Shown one piece after another: positions 32,615 to 41,086 of a stretch of 64,000 nucleotides of DNA; positions within the stretch are counted from its first letter, which is position 1; each line of letters starts with the position of its first letter. The notes beneath the pieces are model-generated. The model did no database searches and was not told where the DNA came from. It saw only the letters and a program-made list of their open reading frames with translations. Both the position numbers and the translations under genes were made by a program. Origin of the DNA: Deltaproteobacteria bacterium (GTDB lineage: Bacteria > Desulfobacterota > Desulfobacteria > Desulfobacterales > Desulfatibacillaceae). The stretch is taken from assembly GCA_016235345.1 (NCBI GenBank), contig JACRLG010000007.1, positions 124,001-188,000 of the forward strand. Direction: 5' to 3'.

Positions 32615-33937
32615 TCACCCTTCGGGTCGCAGCTGGCGCGCAGGGCTGCTCCCAGATTGTTGCGCGCCCTGATGATGCGCGGCCAGGGCGAGAACCGCCG
32701 AGAGCGCCAGGAAGAGAGCCAGGAAAAGGGCCGACCGGGCTTCCGGCAGAAAGCGTTTCGCCTTCGATGCGAGCCCTTCCGCCGCCTTGTTACAGATGGC
32801 CGCCGCCCCCATTACCGTAAGGACCGAAAGGCCTGCCAGGGCAGGGTACATCCTGTGCTCGAAGGCGAGGTCCTTCAAGGGAAGAATCGACGAGGAAGGT
32901 GCCAGGACCACGAAGAACCAGGCCCCCCAGAACCCGGCGGGATTTTTCCGTTTAAGGCCCAACAGGGTCGCGGCCAGGGCCGGAATCCAGAACAGGGCGG
33001 CGGTTATTGACATCCAGGCCGGGGGAAGGCTCATGCCGTAATAGTCGAAGCAAAATCCACGGGGAATGAAAAAGAGTCTGACGTAATGCCAGACCACCAC
33101 TGCCTGGATAGCCAGGTACTGAAAAGGCGTGAGGTTGGGCGCAAGGGGCGTCGCCGCCGCTGTTTTGCCCGTGGCCACAAGAAGGCCCAAAAAAAACAGG
33201 GCCAGCAGAAAGCCACCGTAGAGCATCCATGAGCTTTTGATGCTCCGGGCGAAAGAGCCGTGAACAAAGGTGCGGTCATAAAGGAGAATGACCAGGGGGG
33301 CGGCGGCTATGGTCTCCTTGGAGGCGGCCCCGGCGCACATGGCGGCTATTGCAAGAAGGTGCCAGCGAAGCGACCGGCCCGTTTCCCATCCCTTTATCGA
33401 AAGATGGAGCGATAGCAGAAGGAACAAGGCCGCAAGGCTTTCGCTTCTCTGGGTGACATAGGTGACGGCTGCGGTCTGCATGGGATGAAGGATGAATATG
33501 GCCGTTGCGGCCAGGGCCAGGAGGGTAAGGCTGTCCCGGCCCGTCTGTTCCGGGATTCCCTCCGGCTCCGTTACCTTTGGGCCGCCGTATGAAAGGGCCA
33601 GGGTGCGTCGGGCCAGAAGGAAGAACAAGAATCCAGCACACAGGTGGATGAGAAGGTTCATCAGCCGGTAGCCGCTTGGGGAAAGCCCGCCTGCGGCGTA
33701 GTTCAAGGCCAGGGTGAAATTGACCAGGGGGCGTCCGGCGTTCCCTATGCCGGGCTCGGCCCACAGGGCCTTCCAGGGCGGCGAGAGGCTCGTTATGGAG
33801 GGGTTGTCCTCAACGTTGTGCCGGTCATCGAAAACAAAGGGGCCGTCAAAGGCGCGTGCGTAGGCCAGCAGCGCCAGAACGGCCAGTATCAGAAAGCCTG
33901 TCTTTATGAGATTTTGGCCGGTTACCCACTTTTTCAT
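32615..33937 (-). CDS. TMTC-like GT-C membrane protein, truncated N-terminal part
   Basis: A 440-residue polytopic membrane protein from the ATG at 33937 (AAAGGTGAAATAGGC upstream). It has the FDGPFVFDDRHNVEDNPSI motif, the acidic pair expected at the first luminal/periplasmic loop of GT-C glycosyltransferases, and YVTQRSESLAALFLLLSLH as in TMTC-like proteins. It ends abruptly in LALAAHHQGAQQ, followed by 11 unrelated residues, where the paralogues have a W-rich linker into TPRs. The missing linker and frame change point to a deletion of about 25-30 codons plus a frameshift near 32,670. It may still fold, but has lost its TPR domain. Confidence 0.78.
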   Translation of the reverse strand: MKKWVTGQNLIKTGFLILAVLALLAYARAFDGPFVFDDRHNVEDNPSITSLSPPWKALWAEPGIGNAGRPLVNFTLALNYAAGGLSPSGYRLMNLLIHLCAGFLFFLLARRTLALSYGGPKVTEPEGIPEQTGRDSLTLLALAATAIFILHPMQTAAVTYVTQRSESLAALFLLLSLHLSIKGWETGRSLRWHLLAIAAMCAGAASKETIAAAPLVILLYDRTFVHGSFARSIKSSWMLYGGFLLALFFLGLLVATGKTAAATPLAPNLTPFQYLAIQAVVVWHYVRLFFIPRGFCFDYYGMSLPPAWMSITAALFWIPALAATLLGLKRKNPAGFWGAWFFVVLAPSSSILPLKDLAFEHRMYPALAGLSVLTVMGAAAICNKAAEGLASKAKRFLPEARSALFLALFLALSAVLALAAHHQGAQQSGSSPARQLRPEG

Positions 33938-33944
33938 GCCTATT

Positions 33945-36218
33945 TCACCTTTTGACATTCCCGGAGCCTGCTTCGGTAAGGGACGAATCCTTTTTGAGCT
34001 TTTTTTGAATCGATTCCATAATCTCCTTCAAGGCCGCGTCCTCCGGATTTTTTTGCAGGGCCGGGGCCAGTTCCTTCAGGGCCTCGTCCGCCCGCCCGGT
34101 TTCGGCCAGCACCACGGCAAGGTGAACCCTGGCCGACAAATGATTCGGGTCTATGGCCAGCGCCCGCCTGTGATGCAAAAGGGCGCTTTCGCTCCGTCCG
34201 GAAAGGCCCAGAGACATCCCCCAGAAATCCTCCGCGTCGGCGGAGCCGGGCAAAAGGCCGGCAGCCCTTTTGAAATGGGGTTCGGCCTTTTCGGGCAGGT
34301 CGGCTTCCAGAAAGGCACGGCCAGTGTTGAACGCCATCTGGGGGTTTTCCGGAAAACGGGCAAGCGCTTCCTGATGAAAGGCCAGCGCCTCCCTTTTTTG
34401 GCCCGCCGCGATGAGCGCCGCGCCGTAAAACACGTTGGCCTTCTCATGGCCGGGGTCCAGGCTCAGGGTCTGGCGGAAGGCTTCCAGGGCCTCTTCCTGC
34501 CTTCCGGCCCGGAACAGGGTATCGGCCAGGTTGAAGCGCATGGAGGCGTTTTCGGGAAGAAGGCCCACTGCGGCTGAAAGAGCGCCGAGCGCCTCGTCGA
34601 AGCGCCCGTTTTCCGCCAGCACCCTTCCTATGCCATTCAAGGCGTGGGGGTTTTTGGGGTCAATGGCAAGGAGCCGCACGTAATGGAACTCGGCCTTTGG
34701 CAGGTTCCCGGTTTCCAGATAGAGCGCGCCCAGGTTGTTGTGGGCGGAGCCAAGGCGCGGATTCAGTTTGAGCGCCCTTAGGTAGGCGGCCTCCGCTTCG
34801 CCGGGGCGCTTTTCCATGGCGAGGGCCGCTCCCAGCCCCACCCAGGCGGACGTGTTTCCGGGCGATTTTTCCGTGGTGTCCTTCCAGAACGAGACGTTCG
34901 ATTCATACACCCTGTTTCTTTGATGGGAGCCGACGGCAAGAAAGGCGGTCCAGGCGGAAAGGGCAAGTATGGTGAGAATCATTGCGGCTGACGAGCCGGG
35001 CTTCCGGAAAATGGCGGAAAAGAGCCTTCGGGTTCCAAGGACAAGGGCCAGGGAAAGGGCCATGAGGGGAAGCAACATGCGGTGTTCGGCGCTGAGGCGG
35101 TTTAGGGGCGCCAGGGATGAAGAAGGCGCGAGGAAAAGGAAAAACCAGGCCGGAACAAGGGCCAAGGGTCGCCTTTTCACCAGGGCGGCCAGGGCGGCCA
35201 GGGCTCCGGCCCCCACCATGACGGCAGCCGGAAGGCTTATGGAAAGCGGGGGCAGAAGGTCGGCACGGTCGGCGCAAAGGCCCGTGGGAACGAGAAAAAG
35301 GCGCAGGTAGCGAAAAATCACCAGGCCCTGGGACACCGCGTACTGAAAGACCGTGAATTCGCTCTTTGCCGAGGCCCTGCCCCAGGCCCCGCTGGCGGCC
35401 ACCAAAAGGGCCAGCGCGGCGAGCCCGGCGGCGAACCCGACCGCGAGCGTCCGGTATTGCCTGAAAAAGGCCGAAAGCCCCTTTTCCTGAAAGAGAACCA
35501 TCCAAAGGGCCAGCACCATGAAGGGCGCGGCAACGGCAGTCTCCTTGGACCCAACGGCCAGCAGGAAGGAGGCGGAGGCCGCGATGTGCCAGGGCCGGGG
35601 CCTTGGCGAGCCGAACCCTTTTACGGACAGAAAGACAGTTGCCAGGCAGAAAAACGCGCAGAGGGTCTCCGGTCGATGAAAGGCCAGGGACACTGCGGAC
35701 GTGGCCAGGGGGTGCGCGCTCCAGGAGATGGCGGCGAAAAAGGCCGGGATTTCCGGCTCCTGCAGCCAGGGTCGGGCTGTTTCTGGCCGCGCCTTTTCAA
35801 GTCCCCCCAAAAGATGCGCAACCAGGGCGAAAAGCAAAAGGGCGCTGGCCGCGTGAAACGACACGTCGAAAAGATGATAGGCAAGGGGCTTAAGGCCCGT
35901 CAGGGCGTGGTTTAGGGCAAGGCTCACGTTTGCGACCGGGCGTCCCGCAGTTCCCGAAGGAGGTTTGGCGAACATCATCCGGCCCGGCGGCCAGGGCTTT
36001 TTTATGGATTCGTTGGTGACGATGTCGGAATAGTCGTCAAAAACGAAGGGGGCCGTATAGACGCCGGAATAAACCAGGAATACCGTGGCCAGAATGGCGG
36101 CGGCCATTATGGAGCGGGTTACGGCTCTATGTCTGACAATGGGTTCCGGCACGTTGACGCCTTTTGATGTAAAATAATCATCTTGAACATTTGCGGGGTA
36201 AGGGGTATTATCCCACAC
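33945..36218 (-). CDS. TMTC-like GT-C glycosyltransferase with C-terminal TPRs (intact paralogue)
   Basis: A 757-residue protein: about ten membrane helices (residues 35-430) with the catalytic-loop motif TAPFVFDDYSDIVTNESI, then a linker (SHQRNRVYESNVSFWKDTTE) and about nine TPR units to residue 740. The domain order is that of eukaryotic TMTC protein O-mannosyltransferases and many bacterial relatives of unknown acceptor. The start is a GTG at 36218. Its stop lies only 8 bases downstream of the ATG of the next, broken paralogue (overlap), so tandem duplication is likely. Probably transfers a polyprenyl-linked sugar to exported protein or glycan; the acceptor is unknown. Confidence 0.85.
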   Translation of the reverse strand: MWDNTPYPANVQDDYFTSKGVNVPEPIVRHRAVTRSIMAAAILATVFLVYSGVYTAPFVFDDYSDIVTNESIKKPWPPGRMMFAKPPSGTAGRPVANVSLALNHALTGLKPLAYHLFDVSFHAASALLLFALVAHLLGGLEKARPETARPWLQEPEIPAFFAAISWSAHPLATSAVSLAFHRPETLCAFFCLATVFLSVKGFGSPRPRPWHIAASASFLLAVGSKETAVAAPFMVLALWMVLFQEKGLSAFFRQYRTLAVGFAAGLAALALLVAASGAWGRASAKSEFTVFQYAVSQGLVIFRYLRLFLVPTGLCADRADLLPPLSISLPAAVMVGAGALAALAALVKRRPLALVPAWFFLFLAPSSSLAPLNRLSAEHRMLLPLMALSLALVLGTRRLFSAIFRKPGSSAAMILTILALSAWTAFLAVGSHQRNRVYESNVSFWKDTTEKSPGNTSAWVGLGAALAMEKRPGEAEAAYLRALKLNPRLGSAHNNLGALYLETGNLPKAEFHYVRLLAIDPKNPHALNGIGRVLAENGRFDEALGALSAAVGLLPENASMRFNLADTLFRAGRQEEALEAFRQTLSLDPGHEKANVFYGAALIAAGQKREALAFHQEALARFPENPQMAFNTGRAFLEADLPEKAEPHFKRAAGLLPGSADAEDFWGMSLGLSGRSESALLHHRRALAIDPNHLSARVHLAVVLAETGRADEALKELAPALQKNPEDAALKEIMESIQKKLKKDSSLTEAGSGNVKR

Positions 36219-36279
36219 TCTTCAGCCTTATCGCCACTGGTTTTCCGGGTATCTGCACCTTAGGCCGGGAAAAAGAGAC

Positions 36280-38709
36280 ATGTTTTCATCCCAGCTTTTC
36301 AGGCGGATATTCCGCCTTCTTCTTCTGCTTGTTTTGGGGTACGCCCTTGTCCTGTACCTGGTATCCGCCCCTTTCATAAGCCAGGCCGCATCGAGGCTTG
36401 AAACCCGTGCGGCCAGGAATGTGCTTAGCAACTTCGCCTCCCTGGTGGAATCCCAGCATTACGCCATAAAGGCCCACGAGGAGGCCCTTCTGGAGGCCCG
36501 GAAGGCCGAGCTTCGCAATCTTGCCCTGATTCAGGAAGGCGTCATCAAGCAATATCACGAAATGGCGCAAAAGGGCATCCTTACCGAAGACGCGGCCCAG
36601 AAAGCCTATCTTTCCTACGTCAGAAACGTCCGGTACGGCAACAACGATTATTTCTGGGTGTCCGATTACAGGTCCCTGATGTTGTCCCATCCCGACCAGG
36701 ACATCCTGGGCCGCGATTTCTCCAGGGTAAAGGACGCCCATGGAAAGCCGGTGGTGCCGCCTCTGGTGGACATCGCCCGGAACACCTCCCAGGGCGGATA
36801 TTACACCTATTTCTGGAGAAGGCTGGGCGAAACCGAGCCCGTGGAAAAGATATCCTTCGCCCTGGAATATCCTCCCTGGCAGTGGGTTCTGGGAACCGGA
36901 GTCTACGTGGACGACGTGAAACGCGAGGTCGAGTCGCGCAGGGCCACGCTCCTGGAAAATCTGGCCGGGCTCGTAAAAAGCATGGCCATAAACAATTCGG
37001 GCTACATAACCGTTTTCGATTCAAGGCGGAGCATGGTGATCGACCCTGAGCCGGAGGTCGGCAACGAGCAGACCCTGGAGCAGGTGAACCCGGTAACCGG
37101 AAACGTTCTGGCCGATGACCTCATGGCGGCGGCCAGGACCCCTGAGCAGCGCCTGGATTACAAGTGGGACCGGCCCTTCGACAAGGGCTCGTACACCCAC
37201 GGGAAAGTGTCCTGGGTAAGGCATTTCGAGCCCCTGGACTGGTACATCGTAAACTCCGCCTACGTGGAGGACATGAGGGCCGGAGCCGTCGCCCTCACCA
37301 ACCGCATCCTGTGGATGACCGCGCTGCTTGTGCTCCTGTCAGTCATCGCCTCCACCCTCTTCATCAGAAGGTTTCTTTCACCCCTTCGCCGCCTGTGGGA
37401 AACCGCGCGCCGGGTGGAGGAAGGCGACCTTTCGGCCCAGGCCATGGTGGAGGGGGAGGACGAGCTGGCCATGCTGGCCTCCACCTTCAACAGCATGGTG
37501 AGGCGTCTCAAGGAAAACATCGAAAAGCTCGATGAAAACGTCCGCTGCCGCACCTTTGAGCTGGACGAGAAAAACGCGGTGCTCAAGGATGAGGTGGAGC
37601 GGCGCGGCACCACCGAAGACGAGCTTAAAAGGGCGAACGAGAAGCTCACCCAGTGGATCACCGAGCTTGAGCAGCGCAACAGGGAAATGGGGGTTTTGAA
37701 CGAGTTTTCGGACATGCTCCTTGCCTGCCATTTTCCCGAAGAGGCTTTTGCCGTGGCCAGCGAGGCGGCGGCCAGCCTTTTTCCCGAAAGCAGTGGGGCC
37801 CTGTTTCTTTTCAACGACGAAAAGACGGTTCTGGCCCCCATGTCGGTCTGGGGAAAGCACGGCTCATCCATGGACATGTTCGGGCGCGAGGAATGCTGGG
37901 CCATCCGACGGGGAAAGATTCAGATGGCGGAAAACGTCATGGAGAGCCTGGGCGGAACCCACGTGTTGCAGCAGCCGGGGTACGGGTCCCTGTGCGCCCC
38001 CCTGGTGGGCCAGGGCGAGGTTTTGGGCATTTTCCACGTACTTTTCCCCACGCCGGACCAGGAACTTGCCCCGGGGCAGAAAATCCGCATGGCCCAGAGC
38101 CGCCTGAGCCTTGCCACGGCGGTGGCCGACCACCTTTCCCTGTCCCTGATCAATTTGAGGCTCAGGGAGCGCCTTCAGGACCTTTCGGTGCGCGATCCGT
38201 TAACCGGGCTTTTCAACCGCAGGTACATGGAGGAGTCTCTGTTGCGGGAATTATCCGACGCAGCCAGGACCGGAAACCCCGTGGGTGTGGTGATGATGGA
38301 TGTGGACCATTTCAAGAACTACAACGATTCCTTCGGCCACGAGGCGGGGGACAGGCTTTTGAAGGCTCTGGGGGACATTCTCGTCCAGGGCGTGCGGGGC
38401 GGCGACGTGGCCTGCCGTTACGGCGGGGAGGAGTTTCTGCTAATACTTCCGGGCGCCACCCTGGACGCCACCCGCGAGCGGGCCGACGCCCTCCGGGTCA
38501 CGGCCTTCGAGCAGCTTGCAAAGGCGAGCCCCGATCCCTCCAAGTCCGTCACCATCTCGGCCGGGGTGGCGGTTTATCCCGAACACGGCGAAGAACCCCA
38601 GGAGCTTATAAACGCCGCAGACAGCGCCATGTACAGGGCCAAGTCCCTTGGGCGCAACCGGGTGGAGGCCGCCGATGAAACATCCGCCAGCGCCCCCGTC
38701 TTTCAATGA
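36280..38709 (+). CDS. Membrane diguanylate cyclase: Cache, HAMP, GAF, GGDEF
   Basis: An 809-residue sensor. One N-terminal membrane helix is followed by a periplasmic double-Cache-like region (NDYFWVSDYRSLMLSHP and NSGYITVFDSRRSMVIDPE mark two Cache modules), a second helix (about residue 345), HAMP (about 360-415), a coiled coil, a GAF-like domain (about 485-635) and GGDEF (about 640-800). The active-site motif is GGEEF (CRYGGEEFLLIL), fully compatible with cyclase activity, and DPLTGLFNRR precedes it. No EAL domain is present. The likely product is c-di-GMP in response to an extracellular small molecule. It is divergent from the TMTC-like gene, with only 61 bases between starts. Confidence 0.93.
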   Translation: MFSSQLFRRIFRLLLLLVLGYALVLYLVSAPFISQAASRLETRAARNVLSNFASLVESQHYAIKAHEEALLEARKAELRNLALIQEGVIKQYHEMAQKGILTEDAAQKAYLSYVRNVRYGNNDYFWVSDYRSLMLSHPDQDILGRDFSRVKDAHGKPVVPPLVDIARNTSQGGYYTYFWRRLGETEPVEKISFALEYPPWQWVLGTGVYVDDVKREVESRRATLLENLAGLVKSMAINNSGYITVFDSRRSMVIDPEPEVGNEQTLEQVNPVTGNVLADDLMAAARTPEQRLDYKWDRPFDKGSYTHGKVSWVRHFEPLDWYIVNSAYVEDMRAGAVALTNRILWMTALLVLLSVIASTLFIRRFLSPLRRLWETARRVEEGDLSAQAMVEGEDELAMLASTFNSMVRRLKENIEKLDENVRCRTFELDEKNAVLKDEVERRGTTEDELKRANEKLTQWITELEQRNREMGVLNEFSDMLLACHFPEEAFAVASEAAASLFPESSGALFLFNDEKTVLAPMSVWGKHGSSMDMFGREECWAIRRGKIQMAENVMESLGGTHVLQQPGYGSLCAPLVGQGEVLGIFHVLFPTPDQELAPGQKIRMAQSRLSLATAVADHLSLSLINLRLRERLQDLSVRDPLTGLFNRRYMEESLLRELSDAARTGNPVGVVMMDVDHFKNYNDSFGHEAGDRLLKALGDILVQGVRGGDVACRYGGEEFLLILPGATLDATRERADALRVTAFEQLAKASPDPSKSVTISAGVAVYPEHGEEPQELINAADSAMYRAKSLGRNRVEAADETSASAPVFQ

Positions 38710-38775
38710 AGCCAGGCCCGTTGAAGGGCCTCCGGGCGGTTGACCCGTTTCCGGCTCACTACCGGCATCATCGAT

Positions 38776-39516
38776 TTATGGGGCTTGGGGGGGCGGGGCG
38801 GTTTTTCTGGGGGATGCGGCGGATTTCCTGAGGGCCCTGTTTTCATCCTCGGTCAGATAGCGCCAGCGGCCTTCGGGAAGCTCCCCCAGCGCCACCGGCC
38901 CGACCCTTAGCCTGTGAAGGCTCGTGACCTCATTTTCCACGCTTTGAACCATCCGCCTTATCTGCCTGTTGCGGCCTTCCTTCAAAATTATGACGAACTC
39001 CTTGTCCGAAACCCTCTCGATGTAGGCGGGCCGGGTCTTTTTCCCGTCCAGCACGACGCCATGGGCCAGCCGTTCCAGGTCGCGGTCGGGCGCTGGCCTT
39101 CGCACCCGCACCCGGTATTCCTTTTCGTGGTCAAAGGACGGGTGGGAAAGGGCCAGGTGAAGCTGGCCGTCGTCGGTGAGAAGAACCAGGCCCGTGGAGT
39201 CCTTGTCCAGGCGGCCTATTGGGTAAACCCTCCGGTCGATTTCAATGAGATCGAGCACTATTTTATCCCCGGGATGGCGGCAGCTCGTGACGTAGCCCTT
39301 GGGCTTGTGAAGTGCTATGGTCACGTGGCTTCTGGGTTCCTCCAGGGGGGTTCCGTCAAAGAGCACGGCATCCGTTTCCGGGTCCACCGAGCTTCCCATA
39401 ATCCTCACCTTTTGGCCGTTTACGGAAACCCGTCCCGCCAGGATGTATTCCTCGGCCCTGCGGCGGGAGCACACGCCGCAGACGGCCAGGAACTTGTGAA
39501 GACGCATGGTGGGCAT
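38776..39516 (-). CDS. RsuA/RluB-family pseudouridine synthase
   Basis: A 246-residue enzyme with an N-terminal S4 RNA-binding domain (RLHKFLAVCGVCSRRRAEEYIL) and the catalytic domain. The active-site Asp is in YPIGRLDKDSTGLVLLTDDG, and KEGRNRQIRRM is the usual C-terminal motif. It isomerises a uridine in 23S or 16S rRNA; the RluB/RluE/RsuA choice cannot be made reliably. The C-terminal 30 residues are a proline/lysine-rich tail. It follows a dispersed palindromic element downstream of argJ. Confidence 0.92.
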   Translation of the reverse strand: MPTMRLHKFLAVCGVCSRRRAEEYILAGRVSVNGQKVRIMGSSVDPETDAVLFDGTPLEEPRSHVTIALHKPKGYVTSCRHPGDKIVLDLIEIDRRVYPIGRLDKDSTGLVLLTDDGQLHLALSHPSFDHEKEYRVRVRRPAPDRDLERLAHGVVLDGKKTRPAYIERVSDKEFVIILKEGRNRQIRRMVQSVENEVTSLHRLRVGPVALGELPEGRWRYLTEDENRALRKSAASPRKTAPPPQAP

Positions 39517-39577
39517 TTTATTCGGGGCCTTTTAGACTATTTGGCGGCTAATCGTAACTCCATTAAACAGCGGGCGT

Positions 39578-39703
39578 AAATCCTGGATAAAAACGATGAA
39601 ATGCCAGGAAGAGTGAAGCGGGCGGGAAGGAATAGTACTTTTCGTACATGACGACCCGCCCGCTTTGCTCTGACGCCGCAGTTCGCGTTTTTATCCAGGA
39701 TTT
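39578..39703. repeat. Dispersed palindromic element, copy 3 (3' end of argJ)
   Basis: A perfect 18-bp terminal inverted repeat, AAATCCTGGATAAAAACG at 39578-39595 and its complement at 39686-39703, with conserved CGATGAAATGCCAGG and GCAGTTCGCG boxes. The inner stem is AAGCGGGCGGG/CCCGCCCGCTT around GTAC-TTTTC-GTAC. The element ends on the first base of the argJ stop codon. Confidence 0.88.
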
Positions 39704-40893
39704 TACGATCTGTAGTCGGCGTTTATGCGTACATAGTCAAAGGTGAGGTCGCAGGTGTAAACCAGGGATTTTCCTGGTCCCATGTTGAGGTTCACCGTGA
39801 TGTCGAATTCGTCCTTTTTCATTACGGCGGTTGCGGCCTTCTCGGCTTCCTCGCCGCACCACAGGCCGTTTTTCACCAGTTGGGCCTCGTCGAAGCTGAC
39901 GTCCATCCGGTCAGGGTCAAGGGGCACACCGGCCCGCCCGGCTGCGGCCACTATCCGGCCCCAGTTGGCGTCAGCCCCGAAAACGGCGGTTTTCACGAGC
40001 TGGGAATGGGCGATGGTGTCGGCCACCTTGCGGGCCGCCTCGTCGGATTCCGCCCCGACAACCTTCACGGCAAAGAGTTTGGTGGCCCCTTCGCCGTCTC
40101 CCGCCATCATTTTGGCAAGGGCCAGGGTCACCTGGTTCACGGCTTCCTGGAACTCGTCGACGCATTCGGAAACATCAATTCCCGAAACGCCGTTGGCGAG
40201 AAGCAGCACAGTGTCGTTGGTGGAGGTGTCGCCATCCACCGTGATGCAGTTGAAGGACTGGTCAATGGCCTTTTTCAGAACGTCCTGGAGCTGCGCCTGG
40301 GAGGCCTTGATGTCAGTCATTACAAAGCACAGCATGGTGGCCATGTCGGGCCTTATCATGCCCGCGCCCTTGGCCACGCCGGTCACGGTGAATTCCCCGC
40401 CTTTAACCTTTACCCTGCGCGCAGCTGTTTTCGGGGCCTTGTCCGTGGTCATGATGGCCCTGGAAAAGGCGTCAAGGCCCATAGGATCAAGATTTTTGAC
40501 AAGACCCGGAAAGGCCTCGCCCACTTTTTCGACGGGCAGGGCCTTTCCGATTACTCCGGTTGACGCCACCATCACCTGTGTTTCGGGGATGTGAAGCGCA
40601 ACGGAAGCAAGGCGCACGGTTTGGAGCGCGGCCCTCATGCCTTCCTCACCCGCAGAACAGTTGGCGCAGCCGGAATTGGCCACTATGGCCCGGCAGACGC
40701 CGCTTTTAAGGTGCAACTGATCCAGCACCACAGGAGCGGCTTTCACGAGGTTTCTGGTGAAAACCCCGGCCACGGCGGCCTCGGTTTCGGAGAAGATCAG
40801 CCCCAGGTCATCCGCCCCTGTCTTCTTGAGGCCCGCCGCCACCGATGCGGCCTTGAAACCGGGACAGGCAAGTTCAATATCTGTATGGCTCAT
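39703..40893 (-). CDS. argJ: Bifunctional glutamate N-acetyltransferase / ornithine acetyltransferase
   Basis: A 396-residue ArgJ that transfers acetyl from N-acetylornithine to glutamate in arginine synthesis; many members also use acetyl-CoA. The autoproteolytic site Ala-Thr is in GAGMIRPDMATMLCF near residue 190, where self-cleavage creates the alpha and beta chains and frees the nucleophile threonine. TVDGDTSTNDTVLLLANG and the C-terminal RINADYRS are family signatures. No other arg gene is adjacent. Flanked by palindromic elements on both sides (39578 and 40935). Confidence 0.96.
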   Translation of the reverse strand: MSHTDIELACPGFKAASVAAGLKKTGADDLGLIFSETEAAVAGVFTRNLVKAAPVVLDQLHLKSGVCRAIVANSGCANCSAGEEGMRAALQTVRLASVALHIPETQVMVASTGVIGKALPVEKVGEAFPGLVKNLDPMGLDAFSRAIMTTDKAPKTAARRVKVKGGEFTVTGVAKGAGMIRPDMATMLCFVMTDIKASQAQLQDVLKKAIDQSFNCITVDGDTSTNDTVLLLANGVSGIDVSECVDEFQEAVNQVTLALAKMMAGDGEGATKLFAVKVVGAESDEAARKVADTIAHSQLVKTAVFGADANWGRIVAAAGRAGVPLDPDRMDVSFDEAQLVKNGLWCGEEAEKAATAVMKKDEFDITVNLNMGPGKSLVYTCDLTFDYVRINADYRS

Positions 40894-40934
40894 GGCCGAT
40901 TAACCTTTCCGATAATTCCTGTTCCGGCCGGAAT

Positions 40935-41085
40935 GACAGACCGGATAAAAACGATGAGCCGCAAGGCGCGCGAGCGAGCGGCGAGGGAGCGTACGCTTTT
41001 GTACGTGACCGAGCCGGGAGGCGATGCGCAACACAGCGGATCGCGTTTTTGGACGGTCTGTCCGATTCGCGTTTTTGGACAGGCT
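40935..41085. repeat. Dispersed palindromic element, copy 4, plus a solo right end
   Basis: Arms GACAGACCGGATAAAAACG (40935-40953) and CGTTTTTGGACGGTCTGTC (41044-41062) enclose an interior almost identical to copy 1 (GCAAGGCGCGCGAGCGAGC, then GTACGCTTTTGTACGTGACC). A second right end, GATTCGCGTTTTTGGACAGG, follows at 41065-41084, up to the secA stop codon (41087-41089). Located between the 3' end of secA and the argJ start. Confidence 0.85.
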
Positions 41086-41086
41086 T

